Below are positions 53,544 through 61,796 of a stretch of DNA of 64,000 nucleotides, one piece after another. Within the stretch, counting starts at the first letter, position 1. Every line of letters starts with the position of its first letter. Below the pieces are notes generated by a model, which saw only the letters and a list, made by a program, of their open reading frames with translations, was not told where the DNA came from and did not search any database. Location: assembly GCA_050946115.1 (NCBI GenBank), contig JBMNUF010000001.1, positions 62,001 through 126,000 on the forward strand, given 5' to 3'. This DNA is from CAYFRC01 sp050946115. Its GTDB lineage: Bacteria; Bacillota; Clostridia; Christensenellales; Aristaeellaceae. The translations under genes were made by a program, and so were the position numbers.

Positions 53544-55004
53544 TCAAGGAGAGCCGGCAGTGGCGCAAGCTACATTAATGTCTAATTCGTATGCTTCATT
53601 ACCTCTCAGGTCAAATTCCTTTTCGATGTTATGTTTGGGGAATCGCAAGGTGATTACGCTCGCCTTTTGGTACCGGAGCGATGTTTTGATTGGACGCGGC
53701 TGGTCGAGCGTGCTGATGACTTCGTTCATGACGTTGTCCCTCACCTTGGCGTATAAATTGTATATCTTTGTCAATCTGTTCGTATAGACTCCGTTGTACA
53801 CCCACATATCCACGCAGAACTTGTCGCCCTTGAAATACATCTTCTTTACAGACCAGATGACACCGATGCCGGTCTTGGGGCTTGTGCTCATGACACGCTC
53901 GTTTTTCGCCACGCGGAGCTTGATCCTTTGGCTTTTCGGCGCGCCGTTTACGGTGCCGCTCACCGTCACATACAGGCTGCCCGGTTTCTTGCCCGTGAAA
54001 ACGCCATTCGAATCGACCGTGCCGTAGCGGTTGTTCACCGGCTTGAACTTCACCGAACCGTCGTCAAACTGCGGGAAGTATTCGGGCGAAATGTACGCCT
54101 CAAGCTGCTTGGAAAACCCCACGGTCACCGTGTTGTCCCGAAGCGCTACCGAGGTTCTGGCCGCGCCCTTCTTTTTGAGCGTCAGCTCATACAGCCCGTT
54201 GTATGCGCTGTAATCCTTTTCGGTTTTCCCAACGGTCAGAAGATATATGCCTGCGGGCAGGTTGAGCTCTCCCCTGTACGTCCTGCCCCTGGGATAGACC
54301 TTGGTATTGTCCTGATTCACGTGCACATATATAGGGTTAAAAACGCGGAGGAAATGTAAGTCTACCGGGTTACCCGTACTCTTCAAGGTGACGGAGAGCC
54401 TTGTGGGCTCATTCAGAACCAACTTGTAGCTGTCTCTCGATTCATACTTGGGACCGATTACGCCCTTGACCTTCCTGCCCAATGCATAGTCTACAGTGGG
54501 CGTGAGGTCCGGCCCCGGCACCGATACGCCGCGTATCTCCTTGGTCGTTACGCGCAGATCGTAGGTGCGGTAAAGAATGTCCGAATACACCTTCGCATAA
54601 TACGTGCCCGGTTTCGCATAGACGCTGATCTTGTAGACATGGGGCCACTTGCTCCCGTTGTATGCGGGCGCCAAAATCAGTGCAGCGGGGAAGCCCTGAG
54701 AGTCCGCAAAATACAGTGTCGGTCCCCGCTGCGACTTTTTCACGCGCATCTCAATCGTTACAACGGACGGCTGAGAGACATTGAATTCATAGTATATGCC
54801 GTCCTCATACTGCGAACATTGCTTCCACCCCGTGTTCGGCGTGATGTGGTCCTTTGCGATATCCTTGGACAAAAGCTTCTCCTGAAGCGCTTTCGGTACC
54901 GCCTGTTGACCGAACGGCACGACATCCGCTTCCGCCATCGCGAATCCGGCGGGTAGCATGAACAGCAGCGCCAACAGCGCCGCAATCCAACGTTTGTGCT
55001 TCAT
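53544..55004 (-). CDS. Secreted PPC/Ig-like protein, copy 3
   Basis: 486 residues, same domain order as copy 2. It differs most in the segment after KKSQRGPTLYFADS (QGFPAALILAPAYNG) and in HFLRVFNPIYVHVNQ and VGKTEKDYSAYNG, while flanking framework is almost unchanged. Conserved cysteines: one in GWKQC, one in KFCVDM, one near the C-terminus (DINVACATAG); they could form a disulfide outside the cell. Own promoter (weak -35), hairpin, RBS and terminator. Confidence 0.88.
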   Translation of the reverse strand: MKHKRWIAALLALLFMLPAGFAMAEADVVPFGQQAVPKALQEKLLSKDIAKDHITPNTGWKQCSQYEDGIYYEFNVSQPSVVTIEMRVKKSQRGPTLYFADSQGFPAALILAPAYNGSKWPHVYKISVYAKPGTYYAKVYSDILYRTYDLRVTTKEIRGVSVPGPDLTPTVDYALGRKVKGVIGPKYESRDSYKLVLNEPTRLSVTLKSTGNPVDLHFLRVFNPIYVHVNQDNTKVYPRGRTYRGELNLPAGIYLLTVGKTEKDYSAYNGLYELTLKKKGAARTSVALRDNTVTVGFSKQLEAYISPEYFPQFDDGSVKFKPVNNRYGTVDSNGVFTGKKPGSLYVTVSGTVNGAPKSQRIKLRVAKNERVMSTSPKTGIGVIWSVKKMYFKGDKFCVDMWVYNGVYTNRLTKIYNLYAKVRDNVMNEVISTLDQPRPIKTSLRYQKASVITLRFPKHNIEKEFDLRGNEAYELDINVACATAGSP

Positions 55005-55100
55005 ATCCCTTCCCTCCCATTCGAATTTCTTTCGGTATGCGTGCGTTTTCAACCGTGGGGGAACGCACAAAAGTGCACTTCCCCTCTACCACGAAGTATA
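55005..55100 (-). promoter_or_regulatory. -10 element and 5' leader hairpin of copy 3
   Basis: TATACT at 55095-55100 with no recognisable -35 at 16-18 bp. Hairpin at 55053-55094: GGGAA/TTCCC with an inner stem TGCAC/GTGCG around TTTT, in which the second inner pair is C-G. The stretch 55101-55303 shows no gene. Confidence 0.7.
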
Positions 55101-55303
55101 GCACATTTTGCATAATATAAATAGATAATTTGCATTATTTCAGAAATTTAATATATATGGCGCGCCCGCGCATCCGAAAAGCAGGCGCAGTTATGTTCTC
55201 GTTGGAATTTGACGAGTGCCTTAACAACAAAAGCCCGCATCCCTCGGATCGATTTCGGCGCGCCTTCGCTTTGCGCAGCGCCCCGCCGACAGCGCAAGCG
55301 CAT

Positions 55304-55335
55304 AAAAGCGCCCTCCGCACGGTATGCGGAGGGCG
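55304..55335 (-). terminator. Terminator of PPC-protein copy 4
   Basis: Arms CGCCCTCCGCA and TGCGGAGGGCG (55309-55335), followed on the minus strand by CTTTTA. Confidence 0.75.
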
Positions 55336-55381
55336 AAAGCAGCCCTTGTCGGAAAACGCTGAGGAAGGCGGTTGTTGGTTC

Positions 55382-56851
55382 CTATGCCGTGGGGTCGATG
55401 CCGTCATGGTTGCAATCTATATCAATATTTAGCAGGGATGCGTCATACCCTCTCAGATCATATTCTTCTTCGATGGCATTCTTGGGGAATCGTAAGGTGA
55501 TTACGCCCGCCTTTCGATACCGGATGGATGTTTTGATGGGACGCGGCCGGTCGAGCGTACTGAGGATATCGCCCGTGCCGGTGTCCCGCACCTCGGCGTG
55601 TAGATCATAAATCTTGGTCAGTCCCCCACTGTAAAGTCCGTTGTACACCCACATATCCACGCAGAACTTGTCGCCTTTGAAATACATCTTCTTTGCGGAC
55701 CAGATCACGCCGATGCCGGTTTCGGGGGTTGTGCGCATGACGCGCTCGTTTTTTACCACGCGGAGCTTTAACCTTTGGCTTCTCGGCGCGCCGTTTACGG
55801 TGCCGTTCACCGTCACATACAGGCTGCCCAGCTTGTTGCCTCTGAAAAAGCCGTCCGCCAGAACTACGCCATAGCGGTTGTTCACCGGCTTGAACCACAC
55901 CGAATCATCGTCAAACTGCGGAAAATATTCGGGCGAGATGTACGCCTCAAGCTCCTTGGAAAACCCCACGGTCACCGTGTTGCTCCGAAGCGCCACCGCG
56001 GTTTTGGCGGCGCCCCTCTTTTTCAGCGTCAGCTCATACAGTCCGTTGTATGAGCTGTAATCATCTTCGTCTTTCCCAACGAGCAGATGATACACGCCCG
56101 CGGGCAGGTTGACCTCTCCCCTGTATGTCCTGCCCCTGGGATAGACCTTGTAATTTTCCTGATCCACGTGCCGGATTACGCCTACAAAGAAGTCAATAAT
56201 GCGCAGGTCTATCGGGTTACCCGTGCTCTTCAAGGTGACGGAGAGCCTTGTGGGCGCATCCAGAGCCAGCCTGTACCAGTCTGCCGAATGTAACTTGGGG
56301 CCGATCACGCCCCTGACCTTCCTGCCCGGTATATAGAACGGTGCATCCTCGGGAATAGCCCCCGCCACCGATAGACCGCGTATCTCCTTGGTCTTTACGC
56401 GCAAATCATAGGTGAGACCAAGGTTTTCCGATGCCACCCCCGCATAATACTTGCCAGGCTTCACATATGCGCTGAGCTTGTAGACATGGGGCCATCTTCT
56501 CCCGTTGTATGCGGGCGCCCAGTAGAAAAAATGGGCTTCGACCAGAGAGTCCGAAAAAAACAGAATCGGCCCCCGCTGAGACTTTTTCACGCGCATCTCG
56601 ATCGTTACAACGGACGGTTGATTGACGACAAATTCATACCTTATGTCATGGTCATACTGGAAGCATTGCTGATACCCCGCGTTCGGCGTGATGTGGTCGT
56701 GTGCGGCATCCTTGGACAAAAGCTTCTCCCTAAGCGCGTTCGGTGCCGCCTGTTGCCCGAACGGCACGGCATCCGCTTCCGCCATCGCGAGTCCGGCAGA
56801 CAGCATGAGCAGCAGCGCCAACAGCGCCGCGATCCAACGTTTGCCTTTCAT
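55382..56851 (-). CDS. Secreted PPC/Ig-like protein, copy 4 (most divergent)
   Basis: 489 residues with the same signal peptide and domain order, but the most substitutions of the family, spread through all domains (for example SVAGAIPEDAPFYIPGRKVR in the linker and LRIIDFFVGVIRHVDQ in the second PPC-like domain). The C-terminus is shifted (DIDCNHDGIDPTA). It is the copy nearest the caspase-like gene and has the best promoter, so it may be the founding copy; that is inference. RBS GGGAGGGAAAGAAA precedes ATG. Confidence 0.88.
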   Translation of the reverse strand: MKGKRWIAALLALLLMLSAGLAMAEADAVPFGQQAAPNALREKLLSKDAAHDHITPNAGYQQCFQYDHDIRYEFVVNQPSVVTIEMRVKKSQRGPILFFSDSLVEAHFFYWAPAYNGRRWPHVYKLSAYVKPGKYYAGVASENLGLTYDLRVKTKEIRGLSVAGAIPEDAPFYIPGRKVRGVIGPKLHSADWYRLALDAPTRLSVTLKSTGNPIDLRIIDFFVGVIRHVDQENYKVYPRGRTYRGEVNLPAGVYHLLVGKDEDDYSSYNGLYELTLKKRGAAKTAVALRSNTVTVGFSKELEAYISPEYFPQFDDDSVWFKPVNNRYGVVLADGFFRGNKLGSLYVTVNGTVNGAPRSQRLKLRVVKNERVMRTTPETGIGVIWSAKKMYFKGDKFCVDMWVYNGLYSGGLTKIYDLHAEVRDTGTGDILSTLDRPRPIKTSIRYRKAGVITLRFPKNAIEEEYDLRGYDASLLNIDIDCNHDGIDPTA

Positions 56852-56973
56852 TTTCTTTCCCTCCCAATCGAATTACTGTCGGTATGCGTACATTTTTTAA
56901 CCGCAGGGGAATGTACAGAGGTACACTTCCCCCTTCTACCATGGAGTATACAATACGCATTTCAAAATATCAA
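56852..56973 (-). promoter_or_regulatory. Promoter and 5' leader hairpin of copy 4
   Basis: Minus-strand TTGATA (56968-56973), 17 bp, TATACT (56945-56950). Hairpin: GGGGAA/TTCCCC with inner stem TGTAC/GTACA around CTCT (56906-56932). Inner pairs here are all Watson-Crick, with U-A where copy 3 has C-G. Confidence 0.82.
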
Positions 56974-57078
56974 TAGGAAATTCGCAATTCCGCACAATTT
57001 AACCATATAGGCGACCTTTATCCTCGGAAAAGCGCATGTCGTTACGCCTTCATTGCGCATCGTTTGATTCCGGCGCGC

Positions 57079-57110
57079 AAAAACGCCCCCTGCATGGTAT
57101 GCAGAGGGCG
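57079..57110 (-). terminator. Terminator of the caspase-like gene
   Basis: Arms CGCCCCCTGCA and TGCAGAGGGCG (57084-57110, one mismatch), followed on the minus strand by TTTTT after one G. Nearly the same hairpin as in the T-box leader at 49324. Confidence 0.75.
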
Positions 57111-57136
57111 AAAGTACCGTCATTTCGCAAGTTCGG

Positions 57137-58639
57137 TCACTTGACAAACACGGCGAACGGGCTATTTGTGGGGTAGCACTGCACGACCTGGTAATTGTCG
57201 TAAAAGCCGTACTTCGTGCGCTCTTCCTCTTTCGCCGTCTCGACGGAATTGTAGGTGTAGGCATACAGTTCCGCGAGCGAAAGGGTCTTGTCCTTGTTCG
57301 TATCCGCGGCCAAGGAAACGTTCCTCTTGCGCATCATATCCCAGCCCGCGCCCTTGGTGAGCCCGTGCGTGAACAGACCGCCCGTGAACTTCTTGTAGCC
57401 CATCAGCCTGCTGTTCCAGTAGAACCAGCTGGACTCGCTGCCGGATACGGAGCAAAGCACGTAATATCCGTTCCGCGCGAGCTCGCCCGCCTTAGGGGTG
57501 GCGGAGCTTTTGAAGACCTTAAGGAACGCATCGACTGCCTGCTCTCCATCCTGCGCGCCCTTTCCGATGATCGAGCCGGAGTGGCAGCTTTCGAGGAAAA
57601 CTACCTTCGTGCCCGGAACCCTGTCGAGTTCGGCTTTGAGGGCTGTCGCGTAGAGATACATTTCAGCGCTCGATTGTGCAGCGCTTCCGATACCCATGAA
57701 GTACTGGTTGTTGTCGACGCCGCCGTGCGCCTGGATGTACAGGTAGCTCACGTCGTTGCTGTCCGCGCCCGCAAAAGCGCCTCGGATCGCCGTGAGCGCG
57801 CTCGTCTTGGTGTCCGGGTTGACGAGTGTGCGCGTGGAGACATTGTATTTCCTGAAAAGCTTGTACATCCCGTTTACATCCGCCAAGGTCGCGAGCTCTT
57901 CGCCCTTTTTCTGCGACTCATATTGGTACGAGCCGAAGCTGCCGCTGCATTCGCCGATCACGATGCCGCGCCGCGTGACGTCTGCAGGACCGCCAAATAC
58001 GGTGACGACGCAGGTTGCCTTCGCCCTGGAATTTGCCCTCGCCTTCACGGTGATGGTCGACGTGCCCACCTTGAGCGCGGTAATCAGACCATTTTTGTCC
58101 ACTTTTGCGACCTTTTTGTTTGAAGAAGAGAAGGACACCGCCTGCGAGGCGAGCGTTGGGCACACGCTCGGGCTGAGCTGCAGGGTCGTCCCCTGTTGCA
58201 TCGTCACGGCGTCGATGAGGTTGACATTCTTCGGCTTCGGCAGCACGACCTTAAATTTCTTGGTGGTGCTCTTGCCGTCGCACTTCAGCGTGATCTTTGC
58301 TGTGCCTTCCTTCAGCGGTATAAGACGACCATTATTGTAGTCTATTGCGATGACGTCTCTATCGGACGTATAAGCCCAGATAGAGCCGTAACTATAACGA
58401 TACCAAACCTTCCACTGGATGCTGTACCAGTACCCAAGTTCCAGCTTCGACGGCATCTTGTAGAAGCGAATCTTCACGCAGGCCTTCGGCGTTAAGCCGC
58501 CGTCTTTCGATTCGGGCTCGCCGACCACTACCTTGTCTCCCGTCGCAACCTGAATCGCATCCGCTTCCGCGAAAACGGGCATGGAGAACATCCCGAGGCA
58601 CAAAAGAATCGCAAGGCATAAGGCAAGTATCCGTTTCAT
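57137..58639 (-). CDS. Secreted caspase-like (C14) protease with Big-type Ig domains
   Basis: 500 residues. Signal peptide MKRILALCLAILLCLGMFSM up to VFA-EADAI. Two Ig-like Big-2-type repeats follow (about 60-132 and 137-220; NNGRLIPLKEGTAKITLKCD and KNGLITALKVGTSTITVKAR). The C-terminal caspase-hemoglobinase domain starts near RRGIVIGEC. The dyad is His305 in YIQAHGG and Cys352 in LESCHSGS, the metacaspase-type pattern. An EF-hand-like loop, DTNKDKTLSLAE, suggests Ca2+ dependence. Start 58639 has GGAGGG 6 bp upstream. Substrates are unknown; the four downstream secreted proteins are candidates by position. Confidence 0.9.
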   Translation of the reverse strand: MKRILALCLAILLCLGMFSMPVFAEADAIQVATGDKVVVGEPESKDGGLTPKACVKIRFYKMPSKLELGYWYSIQWKVWYRYSYGSIWAYTSDRDVIAIDYNNGRLIPLKEGTAKITLKCDGKSTTKKFKVVLPKPKNVNLIDAVTMQQGTTLQLSPSVCPTLASQAVSFSSSNKKVAKVDKNGLITALKVGTSTITVKARANSRAKATCVVTVFGGPADVTRRGIVIGECSGSFGSYQYESQKKGEELATLADVNGMYKLFRKYNVSTRTLVNPDTKTSALTAIRGAFAGADSNDVSYLYIQAHGGVDNNQYFMGIGSAAQSSAEMYLYATALKAELDRVPGTKVVFLESCHSGSIIGKGAQDGEQAVDAFLKVFKSSATPKAGELARNGYYVLCSVSGSESSWFYWNSRLMGYKKFTGGLFTHGLTKGAGWDMMRKRNVSLAADTNKDKTLSLAELYAYTYNSVETAKEEERTKYGFYDNYQVVQCYPTNSPFAVFVK

Positions 58640-58659
58640 GAGCAACCCTCCACAGTTCA

Positions 58660-58710
58660 TTATTCGACACTTCATTATACCACAGATTCCGTATACTATG
58701 AAGGGGCGAT
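58660..58710 (-). promoter_or_regulatory. Promoter of the caspase-like gene
   Basis: On the minus strand TATAAT in the context TGGTATAATG lies 17 bp after TTCATA, about 40 bp before the start codon. The leader lacks the hairpin found before the PPC-protein genes. Confidence 0.7.
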
Positions 58711-58778
58711 CCCAAAAATCACAGTTTTTTAACATTATAGTGGTATGATATCGGGCGGAAGGGGGGATTGCTATTTTC

Positions 58779-59651
58779 TTGTTTGATTCGGAAAGGAAGT
58801 TCTATAAGGGGAACCTGCACACGCATACCACCTGCAGCGACGGGAAAAAGCCGCCCGATGAGGTCGTGGAGCTGTACGCCTCGCGCGGATACGATTTTCT
58901 CGCGCTGACGGATCACTGGAAGATCGCGTGCGATACGCATTTCCATAAGGAGATGCTCGTGCTCTCCGGCATGGAGACGGACTACGATCTGCCCGCGCAG
59001 GTCGTCCACCTGGTCGCGCTGGGTGTCGGCAGAGAGTTTGCACAGGCCGTCAAAAAGGAGCAGGGGCCGCAAAAGGGCATCGACCTCATCCGCGCGCACG
59101 GCGGGCTTTCGGTGCTCGCGCACCCCGCGTGGTCGCTGAATACGCCCGAAACCATCGGCGCGCTGCGCGGCGTGGACCTCGCGGAGATCTACAACGCCGT
59201 GTCCGGTGCGCCGTGGAACGGAGAGCGCGCGGACGCGACGAACCTGCTCGACATCGCAGCGGCACACGGTACGGTTCTGAACACCGTCGCTGCGGACGAC
59301 GCGCATTTCTACGACGGCGACGCGTGTTGCGCCTACATCATGCTGCAGGCGGACGAATTGTCGCAAGGAGCCATCCTGGGCGCGCTGCGCGGAAACAGGT
59401 GGTATTCCTCCACGGGCGCAGATTTTTTGCAGATCGAGGTGACGCCGGAGGAAATCGCCGTGCATACGTCCCCCGTTTCAAGGGTGCTGTTTCTTTCGGA
59501 TGCCTTTTACGCGAAGGAGCGCTGCCAAACGGGCGCAAACATCACGCGCGCGACATATCCCATCAAAAAAGAGCGCGGGGAGATCTTCGTGCGCGTAAAG
59601 ATTATGGATGCGGATGGAAAATGCGCGTGGAGCAACCCGATTTTGCTTTGA
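58779..59651 (+). CDS. PHP-domain metal-dependent phosphoesterase
   Basis: 290 residues. PHP metal motifs are in order: GNLHTHTTCSDG, FLALTDHWK, GMETDYD, LAHPAW and ADDAHFYD. The last third (VTPEEIAVHTSPVSRVLFLS) is a beta-rich extension. Enzymes of this type hydrolyse phosphoesters, including nucleotide 3',5'-bisphosphates, but the substrate is not readable here. Start is TTG 58779, about 12 bp after GAAGGGGGG; an ATT at 58767 is too close to that RBS. Divergent from the caspase-like gene; a strong terminator follows. Confidence 0.87.
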   Translation: MFDSERKFYKGNLHTHTTCSDGKKPPDEVVELYASRGYDFLALTDHWKIACDTHFHKEMLVLSGMETDYDLPAQVVHLVALGVGREFAQAVKKEQGPQKGIDLIRAHGGLSVLAHPAWSLNTPETIGALRGVDLAEIYNAVSGAPWNGERADATNLLDIAAAHGTVLNTVAADDAHFYDGDACCAYIMLQADELSQGAILGALRGNRWYSSTGADFLQIEVTPEEIAVHTSPVSRVLFLSDAFYAKERCQTGANITRATYPIKKERGEIFVRVKIMDADGKCAWSNPILL

Positions 59652-59682
59652 CGGGGCGGTGCATTCCCGGCCGGAATAGAAA

Positions 59683-59722
59683 AATCGCGGCGTTTTTCGG
59701 AAAACGCCGCGATTCTTTTTGC
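59683..59722 (+). terminator. Terminator after the PHP gene
   Basis: Stem AATCGCGGCGTTTT (59683-59696) pairs with AAAACGCCGCGATT (59701-59714), followed by CTTTTT. Confidence 0.9.
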
Positions 59723-59765
59723 CTCGTTTTTTTCGCGAGAGGTTAAATTGTTTTTCAGACTCTTG

Positions 59766-59794
59766 TTGACAACACAAAATTTTCGGTGTATAAT
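59766..59794 (+). promoter_or_regulatory. Promoter of the sugar ABC transporter operon
   Basis: Consensus TTGACA (59766-59771) and TATAAT (59789-59794) with 17-bp spacing, 55 bp before the first permease gene. No cre-like operator was recognised around it. Confidence 0.9.
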
Positions 59795-59849
59795 TGCGTC
59801 ATGATGTGTATAATGCGAAGGATCGGTACGACTTGTGGAGGTGTGTGTA

Positions 59850-60776
59850 TTGGACAAAGCCACGCAAAAACCCGCGGGAAAGCACAAGTTTTTCCGTCGC
59901 GAAGATTTGGCGCTGTATATCATGGCGGCGCCGACCGTGATTTTTCTCCTGATTTTTTGCTACGCACCCATGCTCGGATTGGTCATGGCGTTTCAGAACT
60001 ACAATGTGACAGCGGGCATATTCGGAAGCCCCTTTTGCGGGCTCGCCAACTTCAAGTACCTGTTTTCGACGACGGACGCATTCATCATCACGCGAAACAC
60101 CGTGTGCTACAACCTGGTGTTCATCGTGACGAACATGCTACTTTCGGTCCTCATGGCGCTGATGCTTTCGGAGCTCACGGCGCGGCGCTACGCAAAGACG
60201 CTGCAGACGATTTACATGCTGCCGCATTTTCTGTCGTGGGCGGTCGTCTCCATCGTGTTGATCGCGTTTTTGGATAAGTCCTACGGCCTGGTGAACCAGT
60301 GGCTCGGCGTGAGTGTGGACTGGTACAAGCGGAAGTCGATCTGGCCGGGCCTGTTGGTGTTTATCAACGCGTGGAAGGGCGTCGGGTATTCGACGGTATT
60401 GTATCTCGCGGTCATCTCCGGCATATCGCAGGAATACTACGAGGCGGCGATCATCGACGGCGCGACGAAGTTCCAGCAGGCGCTGTATATCACGATCCCG
60501 CACCTGAGGATGGTCATGGCGATCACGCTCATCATGTCCATGGGCTCCATTTTCCGCGGCGATTTCGGGCTGTTTTACTCCGTCACGAAGAACTCGGGAA
60601 GGCTGTATGAGGTGACGGACGTCATCGACACCTACGTATACCGCGCGTTGACGCAGTTATCCAACGTCGGCATGTCTACCGCAGCGGGCATGTATCAGTC
60701 CGTATGCGGCTTCGTGCTGGTGCTCATCACAAACTGGATCGTGACCAAGATCGACGCCGAAAGCGCGATGTTTTAA
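59850..60776 (+). CDS. Carbohydrate ABC transporter permease (LplB type)
   Basis: 308 residues with six membrane helices. The EAA loop that contacts the ATPase is EYYEAAIIDGATKFQQALYI. N-terminal helix follows a basic segment (KPAGKHKFFRREDLALY). The start is TTG 59850, with GGAGG 8 bp upstream. First gene of a permease-permease-binding-protein array of the LplB/LplC/LipO group. No ATPase gene lies nearby, so it presumably shares a genome-wide MsmK-type ATPase. Confidence 0.92.
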   Translation: MDKATQKPAGKHKFFRREDLALYIMAAPTVIFLLIFCYAPMLGLVMAFQNYNVTAGIFGSPFCGLANFKYLFSTTDAFIITRNTVCYNLVFIVTNMLLSVLMALMLSELTARRYAKTLQTIYMLPHFLSWAVVSIVLIAFLDKSYGLVNQWLGVSVDWYKRKSIWPGLLVFINAWKGVGYSTVLYLAVISGISQEYYEAAIIDGATKFQQALYITIPHLRMVMAITLIMSMGSIFRGDFGLFYSVTKNSGRLYEVTDVIDTYVYRALTQLSNVGMSTAAGMYQSVCGFVLVLITNWIVTKIDAESAMF

Positions 60777-60793
60777 GGAGGCGGGCAAACGAC

Positions 60794-61735
60794 ATGACAG
60801 GAACGCGAACCGTACGTCCCGAAAAGAAAAAGCGAAACCGCTTCAATTCGCTCCCGCAGGGCTGGAACATCGCCTTTTCCGTCGTGCTGGGGTTGATTTC
60901 GATTCTCATGCTCGCGCCGATGGTCTTGGTCATCATCGTGTCGTTTTCGAGCGAGGCCTCCATCTCGAGGATCGGCTACTCGTTTATGCCCGCCGAGTGG
61001 TCGCTTTCGGGATATACGTACCTGTTGAAAATCGGCGATCAGGTGGGGCAATCCTACATCGTGACGATTTTTTACACCGTCACGGGCACGCTCATGAGCC
61101 TCACCGTCATGACGCTGTACGCCTATGTGATTTCGCAGCGCAGTTTCAGAGCGCGCAAGTTCTTCACGTGGATCCTCTTTTTCACGATGCTGTTCGGCGG
61201 CGGGCTCGTCCCTTCCTATATATTGAACACCAAGTACCTGAACCTGTACAATACCATCTGGATTTTCCTCTTGCCGAGCCTCGTGAGCGCGTATAACGTA
61301 ATCATCCTGCGCACGTTCATCCAGAGTACCATCCCCGAATCGCTGTTCGAGGCGGCGCGCATCGACGGTGCGGGGCATTTCAGGATTTACGCAAACATCG
61401 TGCTGCCCCTGTTCAAGGCGGGCATCGCGACGATCGGCCTCTTCAACGTCGTCTCCCGCTGGAACGACTGGTTTACCGGCATGCTCTACATTCAGGACGC
61501 GCGGCTCGTGCCGCTGCAGACGCTGTTGCAAAAGATTCAGGACCAGATCGAATTCCTGAAGACGAACGCCGCCGTCTCTGCGACGCCCGACGGCTTGGAG
61601 CTTTTGCGCAACCTGCCCACCAACAGCCTGCGCATGGCGTGTACCGTGATCATCGTCGCGCCGATCCTCATGGCATATCCCTTCTTCCAGCGCTACTTCG
61701 TAAGCGGGCTTACGATCGGAAGCGTAAAGGGATAG
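60794..61735 (+). CDS. Carbohydrate ABC transporter permease (LplC type)
   Basis: 313 residues, six helices, with the EAA loop SLFEAARIDGAGHFRIYANI. Partner of the upstream permease, 17 bp apart. RBS AAGGAGG precedes ATG 60794. A soluble insertion between the last helices (QDQIEFLKTNAAVSATPDGL) is typical of the LplC group. Confidence 0.92.
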   Translation: MTGTRTVRPEKKKRNRFNSLPQGWNIAFSVVLGLISILMLAPMVLVIIVSFSSEASISRIGYSFMPAEWSLSGYTYLLKIGDQVGQSYIVTIFYTVTGTLMSLTVMTLYAYVISQRSFRARKFFTWILFFTMLFGGGLVPSYILNTKYLNLYNTIWIFLLPSLVSAYNVIILRTFIQSTIPESLFEAARIDGAGHFRIYANIVLPLFKAGIATIGLFNVVSRWNDWFTGMLYIQDARLVPLQTLLQKIQDQIEFLKTNAAVSATPDGLELLRNLPTNSLRMACTVIIVAPILMAYPFFQRYFVSGLTIGSVKG

Positions 61736-61796
61736 TCCGTTTCGTATCATGACGCGAAAGCGTTGCGATAAATATGACACTTAGGAGGACTTCAAC

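Larger units (their letters stand above)
49777..56973 (-). repeat. Four-copy tandem gene array, unit about 1.88 kb
   Basis: Copies 1-4 share promoter, leader hairpin, coding frame and intergenic sequence; the starts of adjacent copies are 1883, 1878 and 1847 bp apart. Copies 1 and 2 are the most alike, copy 4 the least. Confidence 0.9.

Noticed and set aside
55005..55130. A complete -35/-10 promoter for copy 3
   Set aside because: Only the -10 TATACT is convincing; no hexamer at 16-18 bp matches the -35 consensus well enough.
51544..57110. CRISPR-like array suggested by repeated hairpins
   Set aside because: The repeats are about 1.9 kb apart, one per gene, and each sits where a transcription terminator is expected.
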